Source: Flavobacterium defluvii
Lineage (GTDB): Bacteria > Bacteroidota > Bacteroidia > Flavobacteriales > Flavobacteriaceae
Reading direction: 5' to 3'
Assembly: GCF_900129555.1 (NCBI RefSeq)
Contig: NZ_FQWC01000002.1
Span: 124,001-188,000, forward strand
DNA length: 64,000 nucleotides
Part shown: positions 1-8,146 of the stretch, piece by piece
Layout of the letters: each line of letters starts with the position of its first letter
Numbering within the stretch: position 1 is the stretch's first letter
Notes under the pieces: model-generated
Databases searched by the model: none
What the model was told of the DNA's origin: nothing
Seen by the model: only the letters and a program-made list of their open reading frames with translations
Position numbers and translations under genes: made by a program

Positions 1-185
1 GTAAAAACTAATATGATTTTTACGGCTTATTATTTCTTGCAAAGGATAGAATTTAGATAATACTAAAAAGCCATTTAAAGGCATAAAAGTAATATCATAA
101 GATGAAGATTTGATTAACTTATCAAATATTGGATTTTAGACAAGCTAAGTTTTTAGGATTTTTTTGAAAATATTGACCAGTTATT

Positions 186-1172
186 TTACCAAAGATGATG
201 CACAGAAGGTTTTATATATTCGTTATAAATTTTATTCATTTCTGAAATTTTCTCTGCGCTTAGTTTAGGTAAATCGTAAACAGATAAGTTTGAAAGTACA
301 TGACTTTCTTTTGAAGCTCCCGGAATGATACAGCTTATTTCATTAAAACTCAAAATCCATTGCAGAGCGACAGGAGCAAGATTTTCAGTTTCCGGAAACA
401 ATGCTTTTAGTTTTTCAACAGCTTTTAATCCTAAATCATAATCGATTCCTGAAAAAGTTTCGCCTTTATCAAAAGCGTCCCCGTTTCTGTTGAAGTTTCT
501 ATGATCCTGAGCGTCAAATGTCGTTTTTGCATCAAATTTACCTGTCAAAAGTCCGCTGGCAAGAGGAACTCTGGCAATAATTCCGATGTCTTTCTTTTTT
601 GCTTCTGAAAAAAATAATTGTGAAGGACGCTGACGAAATAAATTAAAGATAATCTGAACCGTCGTTACGTTTGAATATTCGATTGCTTTTAAAGCTTCTT
701 CAACTTTTTCGACACTTACGCCAAGATTTAAAATTTTCCCCTGATCTTTTAAACGATCAAACATTTCAAAGATTTCAGGTCGGTAATATACTTCGGTAGG
801 AGGACAATGCAGCTGAATCAAATCTAAAGTTTCCAATCCTGTTCTTTTTAAACTGTCTTCAACAAATTTCTGAAGTACTTTTGGCTGATAGCCTTCATTC
901 ACATGCGGATTAATCTGGCGACCGCATTTTGTGGCAAGATAAATACGTTCTGAACGCGAACGAATCACTCTTCCAACTGCAGTTTCGCTTAATCCGTTTT
1001 CATAAACATCTGCAGTATCAATAAAATTTACGCCATTGTCAATGGCTGTATTTATAAGTTCGTCTGCCGTTTTATTATTAAATCCGGAACCCCATTTCCC
1101 GCCAACCTGCCAGGTACCAAGAGAGATTTCTGAAATATTAAAGTTTGTTTTTCCGAGTTTTCTGTAGAGCAT
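186..1172 (-). CDS. Aldo/keto reductase
   Basis: Predicted NAD(P)H-dependent oxidoreductase of the aldo/keto reductase superfamily, cytosolic, 328 residues, a normal length for the family. The catalytic tetrad is visible: D52 and Y57 in the IDTADVYENG segment, K82 in LATKCG and H122 in LIQLHCPP. The C-terminal part (IIPGASKESHVLSNL) is the usual cofactor-binding end. It resembles the subgroup that reduces aldehydes or sugar-derived carbonyls, but the substrate cannot be named from sequence. It stands alone on the minus strand, separated from cysM by an octamer-repeat hairpin. No clear promoter was seen. Confidence 0.9.
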   Translation of the reverse strand: MLYRKLGKTNFNISEISLGTWQVGGKWGSGFNNKTADELINTAIDNGVNFIDTADVYENGLSETAVGRVIRSRSERIYLATKCGRQINPHVNEGYQPKVLQKFVEDSLKRTGLETLDLIQLHCPPTEVYYRPEIFEMFDRLKDQGKILNLGVSVEKVEEALKAIEYSNVTTVQIIFNLFRQRPSQLFFSEAKKKDIGIIARVPLASGLLTGKFDAKTTFDAQDHRNFNRNGDAFDKGETFSGIDYDLGLKAVEKLKALFPETENLAPVALQWILSFNEISCIIPGASKESHVLSNLSVYDLPKLSAEKISEMNKIYNEYIKPSVHHLW

Positions 1173-1183
1173 TTTTTTTCTTT

Positions 1184-1293
1184 TGAGGTACTAAGTTACT
1201 AAGGTTCTGAGGTGCTAAGTTTTTTTAAGTTGCTAAGCTTTTTATATTAAGTTTTTAAACTTAGAATCTTAGCGACTTAGAACCTTAGAACCT
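1184..1293. repeat. Octamer-unit intergenic hairpin (AAGGTTCT family)
   Basis: The gap between the aldo/keto reductase and cysM is filled with repeats of a degenerate 8-base unit close to AAGGTTCT. Four or more units lie on the left (about 1185-1220), and the reverse complement (units like CTTAGAAC) on the right (about 1259-1293). The arms can pair with a mismatch roughly every octamer. Related copies lie at 7376-7412 and 50867-51018. Function unknown; it could act as a transcription terminator or mRNA stabiliser. Confidence 0.75.
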
Positions 1294-1297
1294 TTTT

Positions 1298-2185
1298 TTA
1301 ATCAAATAAATCCGAAGATAAATATCTATCGCCGCGGTCGCAGATTACGGCAACGACAACACCAGATTCTAATTGTTCTGCGATTTTAAGAGCTACAGCA
1401 ACAGAACCGCCGCTGCTCATTCCGGCGAAAACACCTTCTTCAAGGGCTAATCTTTTTGTCATTTCCCGTGCTTCTTCTTCGCTTACATCAATAACAGTAT
1501 CTACTTTTGAAGCGTCGAAAATTTTGGGTAAATATTCCTGTGGCCATTTGCGGATTCCCGGAATCTGCGATCCGTCGCTTGGCTGAGCACCTACGATTTG
1601 TATCGCCGGATTTTTTTCTTTTAAATACGTCGATGTTCCAATGATAGTTCCCGTAGTTCCCATTGCAGATACGAAATGTGTTACAGTCCCATCGGTATCA
1701 TTCCAGATTTCCGGACCTGTTGTTTTGTAATGCGCTTTCCAGTTATCATCATTTGCAAACTGATTTAGCATAATATAGCCGCCTTGTTCTACTTTTTTAT
1801 CTGCATAATCCCTTGAGCCGATAATTCCTTCTTCTGCAGGTGTTAAAATAACTGTTGCGCCATAGGCACGCATAGTTTGTGTTCTTTCTTTTGTTGAATC
1901 TTCGGGTAAAACTAATTCGATTTCTATTCCGAATAATTGTGCAATCATGGCAAGGGCAATTCCAGTGTTACCACTTGTTGCTTCAATTAGTTTATCGCCT
2001 TTTTTAATTTCGCCTCTTTCAAGAGCTGCTGCAATCATATTATATGCCGCTCTGTCTTTTACACTTCCGCCTGGATTATTTCCTTCAAGTTTTAGTAAAA
2101 GTTTTACGTTTTTATTCTTAACCAGATTGACGGTTTCCATTAATGGAGTATTTCCAATTAGGTTTAGTAACTTCTGTGGACCCAT
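1298..2185 (-). CDS. cysM: Cysteine synthase B (O-acetylserine sulfhydrylase, CysM type)
   Basis: PLP enzyme that replaces the acetyl group of O-acetylserine with sulfide (or thiosulfate) to make cysteine. It has 295 residues, as expected for CysM. The PLP lysine is K43 in the GGSVKDRAAY segment; the substrate-binding loop TSGNTG and the phosphate-binding GTTGT motif are present. The C-terminus (ICDRGDRYLSSDLFD) is typical of CysM. It sits one base downstream of the serine acetyltransferase gene on the same strand, so the two last steps of cysteine synthesis form one operon. Confidence 0.95.
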   Translation of the reverse strand: MGPQKLLNLIGNTPLMETVNLVKNKNVKLLLKLEGNNPGGSVKDRAAYNMIAAALERGEIKKGDKLIEATSGNTGIALAMIAQLFGIEIELVLPEDSTKERTQTMRAYGATVILTPAEEGIIGSRDYADKKVEQGGYIMLNQFANDDNWKAHYKTTGPEIWNDTDGTVTHFVSAMGTTGTIIGTSTYLKEKNPAIQIVGAQPSDGSQIPGIRKWPQEYLPKIFDASKVDTVIDVSEEEAREMTKRLALEEGVFAGMSSGGSVAVALKIAEQLESGVVVAVICDRGDRYLSSDLFD

Positions 2186-2186
2186 T

Positions 2187-2978
2187 TTATTTTTTTTCTT
2201 TTATTTTAACTTCTGTTGTAGTGGTATTTAGTACGATAGAATCTTCGGGAATTGATTTGGTTACCCATGAGTTTCCACCAATTATGCTGTTTTTTCCAAT
2301 AATAGTTTCTCCTCCTAAAATTGTGGCATTGGCATAAATACAAACATTAGCTTCGACAGTTGGATGCCTTTTAGCGTTTTTCATTTCTTTGCTTACGCTT
2401 AAAGCTCCTAAAGTAACACCCTGATAAATCTTAACATGTTTTTTGATAACCGTTGTTTCGCCAATAACAATTCCGGTTGCGTGATCGATGAAAAATGGCG
2501 AAGCAATATCGGCACCGGCATGAATATCAGTTCCTGTAATTCTATGTGCATATTCGCTCATTAACCTAGAAAACAATAGTAAATCCAGTTTGTATAATTC
2601 GTGGCTTAATCTGTAAATTGCAATGGCATAAAAACCCGGATATCCTAAATAAACTTCATCGATACTATTTGAAGCCGGATCATTTTCAAGAATATATTCG
2701 GCATCCTGATTTAATTTTTCAAGAACGCCCGGAAGTTTTTCAACAAATCGGTCCCAAATCGATTCGCATAAATTTTGAGGTTTTTTGCAGGCTAAAACTG
2801 CTATTTCTTTAAATCGGATTTCCAGTTCATCAATACTTTTATCAAGCTCTGCGTTTGAATCAAAAAGAGTGTAAAAAAGCTTCTCGGTAAAATCTTCTGT
2901 TTTGGTTTTTATACCGTAGTTTATATTAGAATGGCTCTTTAAAGCCTTAATATTTTGTATGATATTGTCTTTTGTCAC
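2187..2978 (-). CDS. cysE: Serine O-acetyltransferase
   Basis: Transfers acetyl from acetyl-CoA to serine, making the substrate of the adjacent CysM. The 263-residue protein has an N-terminal helical region (about 1-140) and a C-terminal left-handed beta-helix of hexapeptide repeats. The active-site segment IDHATGIVIGE is present, as in the SATase family. It is first in the cysE-cysM operon (one base between genes). The C-terminus ends in KIKEKK rather than the isoleucine that docks CysE into CysK in enterobacteria, so a cysteine synthase complex of that kind is not predicted. Confidence 0.93.
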   Translation of the reverse strand: MTKDNIIQNIKALKSHSNINYGIKTKTEDFTEKLFYTLFDSNAELDKSIDELEIRFKEIAVLACKKPQNLCESIWDRFVEKLPGVLEKLNQDAEYILENDPASNSIDEVYLGYPGFYAIAIYRLSHELYKLDLLLFSRLMSEYAHRITGTDIHAGADIASPFFIDHATGIVIGETTVIKKHVKIYQGVTLGALSVSKEMKNAKRHPTVEANVCIYANATILGGETIIGKNSIIGGNSWVTKSIPEDSIVLNTTTTEVKIKEKK

Positions 2979-3142
2979 AATAGTAAAATTGAGTGGATAT
3001 TTTGAAACGTTAAAAGTAAGGTGTTTTTTGTAAATACGGACACGATTTAACTAAAGAAATTTTGCTTTCAGTATTGTATTTGTTATAAATAAAAGATTAA
3101 TAAAAGCAATTATTTTATATGATTCTTAAGAAGTTAATTGTG

Positions 3143-3150
3143 TAAATTAG
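3143..3150 (+). promoter_or_regulatory. Possible -7 element for the DUF1003 gene
   Basis: TAAATTAG, one mismatch to the flavobacterial TAnnTTTG element, lies 17 bases before the ATG at 3168. An in-frame TTG at 3138 would fall upstream of the transcript start, which supports the ATG. Confidence 0.35.
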
Positions 3151-3167
3151 CATATAAAATTTACAAA

Positions 3168-3869
3168 ATGAAAAATAATTCAACTTTTAAAAGTGCAATT
3201 TCTAATATTTCTTTTCCCGATAATGAAAAAATTTGCGGTAAATCTATCCATGATCCTATTTTAAGTCTCATTGTAAAAGATCATCCTTCGTTTTGCGATG
3301 ATGATTGTATTTCGGTTCAGGAATTGAATGAATATCGTCAAACCTATATTTCAAATTATTTGTCTACAGAAATTGGAGCGCTTTCTGATCTTGAAAAAAA
3401 CGTTATTTCATCTTTAAAAGAAGATAAATCGATTGTAAGTATTGTCGAAGACGAAGATGAGAAAAGAAGTTTTGGCCAAAAAATAGCCGATCAGGTGGCT
3501 GATTTTGGAGGAAGCTGGACTTTTATTATTTCGTTTGTGGCTTTTATCGTCATTTGGATTGGTTCGAATGTATACTTTTTGCTCGACAAAGGTTTTGATC
3601 CTTATCCGTTTATTTTACTGAATTTGATTTTGTCCTGTATTGCTGCACTTCAGGCTCCGGTAATTATGATGAGCCAGAATCGTCAGGAAGAAAAAGATCG
3701 AAATCGTGCCAAGAAAGATTATATGATTAACCTGAAATCTGAATTAGAAATCAGAATGATTCATGATAAAATTGATCATTTGATTATGCATCAGCAACAG
3801 GAATTAATCGAAATTCAAAAAGTTCAAATCGAAATGATGAACGATATTTTGAATCAGGTTAAGAAGTAA
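3168..3869 (+). CDS. DUF1003 family membrane protein
   Basis: A 233-residue protein of the DUF1003 family; biochemical role unknown. An acidic soluble N-terminal region of about 100 residues, with Cys23, Cys43 and Cys47, is followed by the DUF1003 core: FGQKIADQVADFGGSW, two membrane helices (about 117-138 and 146-168), the conserved QAPVIMMSQNRQ turn, and a charged C-terminal helix that may form a coiled coil. The ATG at 3168 is chosen over an upstream TTG because of the -7-like element. It converges on the DUF2752 gene with four bases between stops. Confidence 0.85.
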   Translation: MKNNSTFKSAISNISFPDNEKICGKSIHDPILSLIVKDHPSFCDDDCISVQELNEYRQTYISNYLSTEIGALSDLEKNVISSLKEDKSIVSIVEDEDEKRSFGQKIADQVADFGGSWTFIISFVAFIVIWIGSNVYFLLDKGFDPYPFILLNLILSCIAALQAPVIMMSQNRQEEKDRNRAKKDYMINLKSELEIRMIHDKIDHLIMHQQQELIEIQKVQIEMMNDILNQVKK

Positions 3870-3873
3870 AATT

Positions 3874-4206
3874 TTAAAAATAAAAGTGTTTGAGATAGTA
3901 TCCAGCGCACATAAAAAAGATATTTAAGGCTGCTGCTTTCCAAATTATATTTTTATAATTTTTTGATTTATTGAAAAAATAAAATAAAAGTAAAACAAGA
4001 AATAAAAGCGTTGTATAGACCGCCGGATACATTTTAAAAGCAGCCGAAAATTCACCCTGAAAAAGTAAGAATAACGATCGCTGAAAACCACAGCCCAAAC
4101 ACTCAAAACCAAACAGCTTTTTGAACAGGCAGGGGATCATATATTTGTCTAAATTCACAGGGTAATTTTTTACAATTTTACAAAAAAATATTCGATAACA
4201 TTTCAC
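3874..4206 (-). CDS. DUF2752 family small membrane protein
   Basis: A 110-residue protein with the DUF2752 signature: CLFKKLFGFECLGCGFQRS, a cysteine-rich pattern (C-x-x-C-G) just before a hydrophobic hairpin. Two membrane helices follow (about residues 60-80 and 88-106). Function of the family is not established. The frame opens with a GTG at 4206; an in-frame ATG at 4143 (MIPCLFKK) would start directly at the conserved domain, so the true start is uncertain. It is transcribed toward the DUF1003 gene. Confidence 0.75.
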   Translation of the reverse strand: MKCYRIFFCKIVKNYPVNLDKYMIPCLFKKLFGFECLGCGFQRSLFLLFQGEFSAAFKMYPAVYTTLLFLVLLLFYFFNKSKNYKNIIWKAAALNIFFMCAGYYLKHFYF

Positions 4207-4235
4207 AAGAGAAGAACTTCTATTTTAAAGTTTTA

Positions 4236-4243
4236 TACTTTTG
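4236..4243 (+). promoter_or_regulatory. -7 promoter element for the 4263 gene
   Basis: TACTTTTG matches TAnnTTTG exactly and lies 19 bases before the ATG at 4263, implying a leader of about 14 bases. No clear -33 TTG was seen at the usual distance. Confidence 0.5.
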
Positions 4244-4262
4244 GATTCTTAAACTTTAGAAA

Positions 4263-4448
4263 ATGAAAACTTTTAAAATCTTAATTATGATTCTTGCAAT
4301 TTCAGTTGCACTTTATGAGCAGGTTTCAGATGATAAAAATATCTATATTATGGTAATTGCAATTGCCGTTTTTATGTTTGGAATGATGCAGCTGAGTGCA
4401 AAAACGCCAAGTAAAAATCAAGAAAAAGAAGAGCAGGATGTTGACTAA
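4263..4448 (+). CDS. Small membrane protein
   Basis: A 61-residue protein with two hydrophobic helices (about 5-20 and 28-46) and a charged C-terminal tail. I do not recognise a family. It overlaps the start of the Smr-domain gene by 11 bases, so the two are translationally linked. The -7 element at 4236-4243 fits this start. The coding call rests on the start, promoter and overlap. Confidence 0.65.
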   Translation: MKTFKILIMILAISVALYEQVSDDKNIYIMVIAIAVFMFGMMQLSAKTPSKNQEKEEQDVD

Positions 4449-4989
4449 AGGAGATAAGGTTTCGGTTTTAGACGAAGCAATTAACGGAACAGTAATTTCT
4501 GTAAAAAATAATGAAGTTTTGATCGAAAGTGAAGACGGATTTGTGATGACATTTTTTGTCAATGAATTGGTTAAAATACAAGATTCCAGTAATTTAATGA
4601 ATTCTATTAAAAGAATTAATTTAGAAGAAATTACAAAAGAAAAAACAGAGCCAAAACCTAGAAGTTTTGTCAAAGAAAAGAAAGATAAACGCGATGTTGC
4701 GGTTCCGGAATTTGATTTACATATCGAAAAACTGGTGAAAAATAAACGCGGAATGTCTAATTATGATATTTTGACTTTACAGACCGAAACGGCAAAAAGA
4801 CATATTGAATTTGCGATTAAAAACCGTATCCCAAAAATTGTTTTTATTCACGGTGTCGGCGAAGGAATTCTAAAAGCCGAACTAGATTTTTTATTAGGCC
4901 GTTATGATGGAATTGATTTTCGGGACGCCAATTATCAAAAATACGGCTTAGGTGCAACCGAAGTTTATATTCGTCAAAATAATAAATAA
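4438..4989 (+). CDS. Smr domain protein (MutS2-related)
   Basis: A 183-residue protein with an N-terminal beta-rich domain (TKGDKVSVLDEAINGTVISV, a KOW/SH3-like pattern) and a C-terminal Smr domain from about residue 85. The Smr signatures are visible: the FDLHIEKL element (LDxH) and HGVGEGIL (HGxGxGxL). Smr domains are DNA- or RNA-processing nucleases in several bacteria, so a role in nucleic-acid metabolism is likely but unproven. The ATG at 4438 lies inside the upstream gene and gives the normal N-terminus MLTKGDKV; a further upstream in-frame start is not needed. Confidence 0.88.
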   Translation: MLTKGDKVSVLDEAINGTVISVKNNEVLIESEDGFVMTFFVNELVKIQDSSNLMNSIKRINLEEITKEKTEPKPRSFVKEKKDKRDVAVPEFDLHIEKLVKNKRGMSNYDILTLQTETAKRHIEFAIKNRIPKIVFIHGVGEGILKAELDFLLGRYDGIDFRDANYQKYGLGATEVYIRQNNK

Positions 4990-5030
4990 GGAGGTTACTT
5001 TAGACTAAAATTGGTCAGTTTTAAATATAA

Positions 5031-5093
5031 AAAAAACGTCCGTTTTTCAATACTGATTTCGATAAAAATCAAATGAAATACGGACGCTTTTTT
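5031..5093 (+). terminator. Terminator after the Smr gene
   Basis: CGTCCG (5037-5042) pairs with CGGACG (5081-5086), the left arm preceded by an A-run and the right arm followed by CTTTTTT. The loop is long (38 bases) but contains a second short hairpin. Confidence 0.5.
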
Positions 5094-5102
5094 GTAGGAA
5101 AT

Positions 5103-5139
5103 AAAAGCTTTAAAAAAAATGATTTTTTTTAAAGCTTTT
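5103..5139. terminator. Bidirectional terminator, 17-bp stem
   Basis: A perfect 17-bp inverted repeat (AAAAGCTTTAAAAAAAA against its complement) with a three-base loop. It lies between the convergent Smr and lipoprotein genes. Confidence 0.7.
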
Positions 5140-5147
5140 TCTCGTTT

Positions 5148-6164
5148 TTATGATGTAGTAATTTTTCCTAAAAGGAAACTATTTCCAAGTTTAAAAGAAC
5201 TGCCTCCTTTTGTTAATACAACATTTTTAAGGGTAACTGTATGTATAAAACTATTACCCACTTTTTCTGTAGTAACTTCTATTTTAGCCTGTGTTCCGGC
5301 AACAGTATCATTTCCGCCAATCCACGTTTGATTTAGTGCAGGTAATGTTGGAACTTGTGATGCACAAAAATCATAGGTAGAAGTAATACTTCCTGTTCCG
5401 CTTCTGAAATTTCGATAAACAACTTTATTATTACCAGTTGCGGTAATATCAGCTGTTCTTGGTTGTCCGGCCGGCGTAGCTTCATTAACAATTAAATTTT
5501 GAGATAAATTTTCAACAGTTAATGTAAATGATGCACTATAATTGTAAATTTTTGTTTTGTCAGCACATATATATGCTTCGCCAGTATCTGCATTTTGAAA
5601 TGTCAGATCTGCAGGCGTAACAGTTGTCTGATAAGTTCCAAATTCAAAAAGCTCCTGAACTTGTGGTCCCGAAGGTTTCATGAAAGTTATATTTTCAAAT
5701 GCAATAGTATGGTTATAAGCTTTAATTCGGGTTGCACCGTTTTCATCAGGATCTGTAGTAACCTGTGCTGTTACAATTCTTATCTTTCCGTCAGTTCCAA
5801 TCCATTCCTCAGTAACATTCGGTGTACTTGGCGGGATTGTTCCGCAAATGTTATCTTTTGCAACGGTTCCGTTATAAGCTCTGTATAAAACACGATATTG
5901 TCCATTTCCATCACTATCGATGTCATATTCTACTTCCCCCGGATCATTTACAAGACCTTCAGATTTTGGTAATTGAAGAATTAAAGCTTCCTGAGATTTT
6001 AGTTTATATATTATAGTTGGATCAGTACTGGTACTGGTTTCGTCAAATGTAGTACAGCTTACAGGAGTAACAGAGTCAAAATCGATTGTATCAACTGTTA
6101 AATCGCCGTCGTCGCAGCCGTTTAAGAAAAGCGCCAATAACAAAAGGCTTGCATATTTTTTCAT
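5148..6164 (-). CDS. Secreted lipoprotein with two related domains
   Basis: A 338-residue predicted lipoprotein: positively charged MKK, hydrophobic stretch, and lipobox LFLNGC with the acylated cysteine at position 16, followed by acidic residues (DDGD). I do not recognise the family. The mature part seems to contain two copies of one domain: Y-R-V-L-Y-R...ICGTIPPSTPNVTEEWIG...HTIAFENITFM in the first half, and V-V-Y-R-N-F...FCASQVPTLPALNQTWIGG...HTVTLKNVVLT in the second. Each carries cysteines that could pair. It is divergent from the cysteine desulfurase gene, with its own -7 element at 6182-6189. Confidence 0.8.
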   Translation of the reverse strand: MKKYASLLLLALFLNGCDDGDLTVDTIDFDSVTPVSCTTFDETSTSTDPTIIYKLKSQEALILQLPKSEGLVNDPGEVEYDIDSDGNGQYRVLYRAYNGTVAKDNICGTIPPSTPNVTEEWIGTDGKIRIVTAQVTTDPDENGATRIKAYNHTIAFENITFMKPSGPQVQELFEFGTYQTTVTPADLTFQNADTGEAYICADKTKIYNYSASFTLTVENLSQNLIVNEATPAGQPRTADITATGNNKVVYRNFRSGTGSITSTYDFCASQVPTLPALNQTWIGGNDTVAGTQAKIEVTTEKVGNSFIHTVTLKNVVLTKGGSSFKLGNSFLLGKITTS

Positions 6165-6181
6165 CGTAATTTTATTTGTGC

Positions 6182-6189
6182 CAAAAATA
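6182..6189 (-). promoter_or_regulatory. -7 element for the lipoprotein gene
   Basis: On the minus strand this reads TATTTTTG, an exact TAnnTTTG match, 17 bases before the lipoprotein ATG. Confidence 0.5.
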
Positions 6190-6237
6190 GTGAAAAATTT
6201 GGCAAATGATCTTTAAGATTAGACAATTGATATTTCA

Positions 6238-6245
6238 TAACTTTG
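6238..6245 (+). promoter_or_regulatory. -7 element for the cysteine desulfurase gene
   Basis: TAACTTTG matches TAnnTTTG. It ends only five bases before the ATG at 6251, so transcription would begin at or next to the start codon (possible leaderless mRNA). Confidence 0.5.
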
Positions 6246-6250
6246 CAGCG

Positions 6251-7375
6251 ATGAAAAAAGTATATCTCGACAACGCCTCAACTACAGCTATGCGTCCTGA
6301 AGTTATTCAGGAAATGACTAAAATTATGACCGAAGATTTTGGAAATCCATCTTCGACACATGGTTTTGGCAGAAACGCAAAAACGGTTTTAGAACTATCC
6401 AGAAAAAGTATTGCGAAACATTTAAATTGTTCGGCACAGGAAATTATTTTCACTTCGGGCGGAACTGAAGCTGATAACTGGATTTTGAGATCGGCAGTTG
6501 AAGATCTGAAGGTTGAACGTATTGTTACTTCAAAAATTGAGCATCATGCTGTTTTATACAGTGTTTTAGCTTTACAGGCTGATTATAATGTTCAGATTGA
6601 TTATGTAAATGTGAATCAGGACGGAAGTATCGATTTAACGCATCTTTCTAACTTATTATCTGAAGAGAAAAAAACTATCGTGAGTTTGATGCATGTAAAC
6701 AACGAAACGGGAACTATTTTAGATTTGGATAGAGTGGGAGCTATTTGCAAACAATACAATGCATTGTTTCATTCAGATACTGTTCAGTCTGTTGGTAAAA
6801 CAGAAATCGATCTTCAAAAAACTTCAGTTGATTTTATTTTGGCAAGTGCACACAAATTTCATGGACCAAAAGGCGCAGGTTTTGCTTTTATTCGTAAAAA
6901 TTCCGGATTGCAGCCTTTACTTTTTGGCGGCGAGCAGGAAAAAGGACTTCGTGCAGGAACAGAAGCTGTACATCAAATTGCTGGAATGGCAAAAGCTTTG
7001 TCTCTTTCTTATGAAAATTTAAATGAGGAAAGAAATTACATTTCTGACTTAAAAAAATATCTTATAGAACAATTAGATATCAATTTTCCGGGTTATTGGA
7101 TTAATGGAAAAAAAGACGATTTCTATAATATTATCAATATTACATTACCTTTTTCTTCAGATAAAACTTCGATGCTTTTGTTTAGTTTGGATATGAAAGG
7201 AATTGCAGTTTCAAGAGGAAGCGCCTGTCAGTCCGGAAGTATAAAACCTTCGCATGTTTTAAAAGAAATGCTTTCGGATGATGATTTAAAATTACCAAAC
7301 CTCCGAATTTCATTTAGTCATTATAATACAAAAGAAGATATCGATTGGCTGATTGAGAGTCTTAAAGTTGTTTAG
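6251..7375 (+). CDS. Cysteine desulfurase (NifS/IscS class V aminotransferase family)
   Basis: PLP enzyme that takes sulfur from cysteine for Fe-S cluster or thio-cofactor assembly. The 374-residue protein shows the family order: YLDNASTTAMRPEV at the N-terminus, TSGGTEADNW, the PLP lysine in SAHKFHGPKGAG, and the catalytic cysteine in SRGSACQSGS followed by the conserved SHVL. The ATG at 6251 gives the standard N-terminus MKKVYLDNA; an in-frame start further upstream would be inside the promoter. No other Fe-S assembly genes lie beside it, so its sulfur acceptor is unknown. Confidence 0.92.
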   Translation: MKKVYLDNASTTAMRPEVIQEMTKIMTEDFGNPSSTHGFGRNAKTVLELSRKSIAKHLNCSAQEIIFTSGGTEADNWILRSAVEDLKVERIVTSKIEHHAVLYSVLALQADYNVQIDYVNVNQDGSIDLTHLSNLLSEEKKTIVSLMHVNNETGTILDLDRVGAICKQYNALFHSDTVQSVGKTEIDLQKTSVDFILASAHKFHGPKGAGFAFIRKNSGLQPLLFGGEQEKGLRAGTEAVHQIAGMAKALSLSYENLNEERNYISDLKKYLIEQLDINFPGYWINGKKDDFYNIINITLPFSSDKTSMLLFSLDMKGIAVSRGSACQSGSIKPSHVLKEMLSDDDLKLPNLRISFSHYNTKEDIDWLIESLKVV

Positions 7376-7412
7376 TTTTAAAGGTGCTAAGGTTCTGAGA
7401 TACTAAGACTCT
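7376..7412. repeat. Octamer-unit repeat fragment (AAGGTTCT family)
   Basis: Just after the desulfurase stop, units such as AAGGTGCT, AAGGTTCT and TACTAAGA follow each other every 8 bases. Only one arm is obvious here, so this is a partial copy of the elements at 1184-1293 and 50867-51018. Confidence 0.6.
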
Positions 7413-7431
7413 AAGTTTTTTTCGCGATGTC

Positions 7432-7486
7432 CTTCGACTTCGCTCAGGATGACATCATAAATCTGTCAGGCTGAGCGAAGTCGAAG
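7432..7486. repeat. REP-like inverted repeat
   Basis: Two 23-base arms (7432-7454 and 7464-7486) are inverted copies with one or two mismatches around a 9-base spacer; the core is CTTCGACTTCGCTCAG. It is much more GC-rich than its surroundings. This core is a common dispersed intergenic repeat in bacteria. No associated RAYT transposase is present in the window. Confidence 0.7.
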
Positions 7487-7541
7487 CCACTTATTTTCTA
7501 AGTTTTTATAAATCTAAAATCTACATTCTAAAATCTAAAAT

Positions 7542-8114
7542 TTATTTACGAATAACTTTAACCTGCGAATCTTTTGTTAATTTGATAATTGTAGATGATT
7601 TTCCGTTGATTTTGTCCTGATTTAATTTCACCACATAATCAACCCCGTTTATAATTTCCGGACTAATGTCTTTAAAACTTTGCGGCGTTGGCTGACCTGA
7701 AATGTTTGCCGAAGTCGAAACCAATGGTTTTTTCATTCGTTCCATCAATTTGTAACAAAAAGGTTCTTTTACTAATCTAACGCCAAGTGATTTATCGGCA
7801 GAAATAACATTAGGAGCAACATTTCGGGCATCATCTAAAATTAATGTCGTTGGTTTTTCAGATAAATCTATAATCTGCCAGGCAACTTCGGGAATATCTT
7901 TAAAAACGTTATAAATCATTTTTTCACCATTTACTAAAACAATCATACTTTGAGTTTCGGCACGTTGTTTTAGTTTGTAAATTTTAGCAACAGCCTCAGG
8001 ATTAGTAGCGTCGCATCCAATTCCCCAAACGGTATCAGTTGGGTAAAGAATAATTCCGCCTTCTTTGATTACTTCAAAAGCATTGTGAACTTCAGTATTA
8101 ATATCTTGATTCAT
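7542..8114 (-). CDS. tsaC: L-threonylcarbamoyladenylate synthase (TsaC/Sua5/YrdC)
   Basis: Makes threonylcarbamoyl-AMP from threonine, bicarbonate and ATP, the first step of the t6A37 modification of tRNAs that read ANN codons. The 190-residue protein is the single-domain TsaC form, without the C-terminal Sua5 domain. It carries the YrdC signature KEGGIILYPTDTVWGIGCDA, the KxR-like KLKQRAE segment and STSANISGQPTP near the C-terminus. It lies 32 bases downstream of the DegT aminotransferase gene on the same strand and is probably cotranscribed, although the functions are unrelated. Confidence 0.93.
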   Translation of the reverse strand: MNQDINTEVHNAFEVIKEGGIILYPTDTVWGIGCDATNPEAVAKIYKLKQRAETQSMIVLVNGEKMIYNVFKDIPEVAWQIIDLSEKPTTLILDDARNVAPNVISADKSLGVRLVKEPFCYKLMERMKKPLVSTSANISGQPTPQSFKDISPEIINGVDYVVKLNQDKINGKSSTIIKLTKDSQVKVIRK

Positions 8115-8146
8115 AACGTAATGTATTAGAAAACAATAAAATGGTT

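Noticed and set aside
1947..2337. Plus-strand frames of 64-94 codons opposite cysM and cysE
   Set aside because: Antisense shadows of strongly supported genes with no homology.
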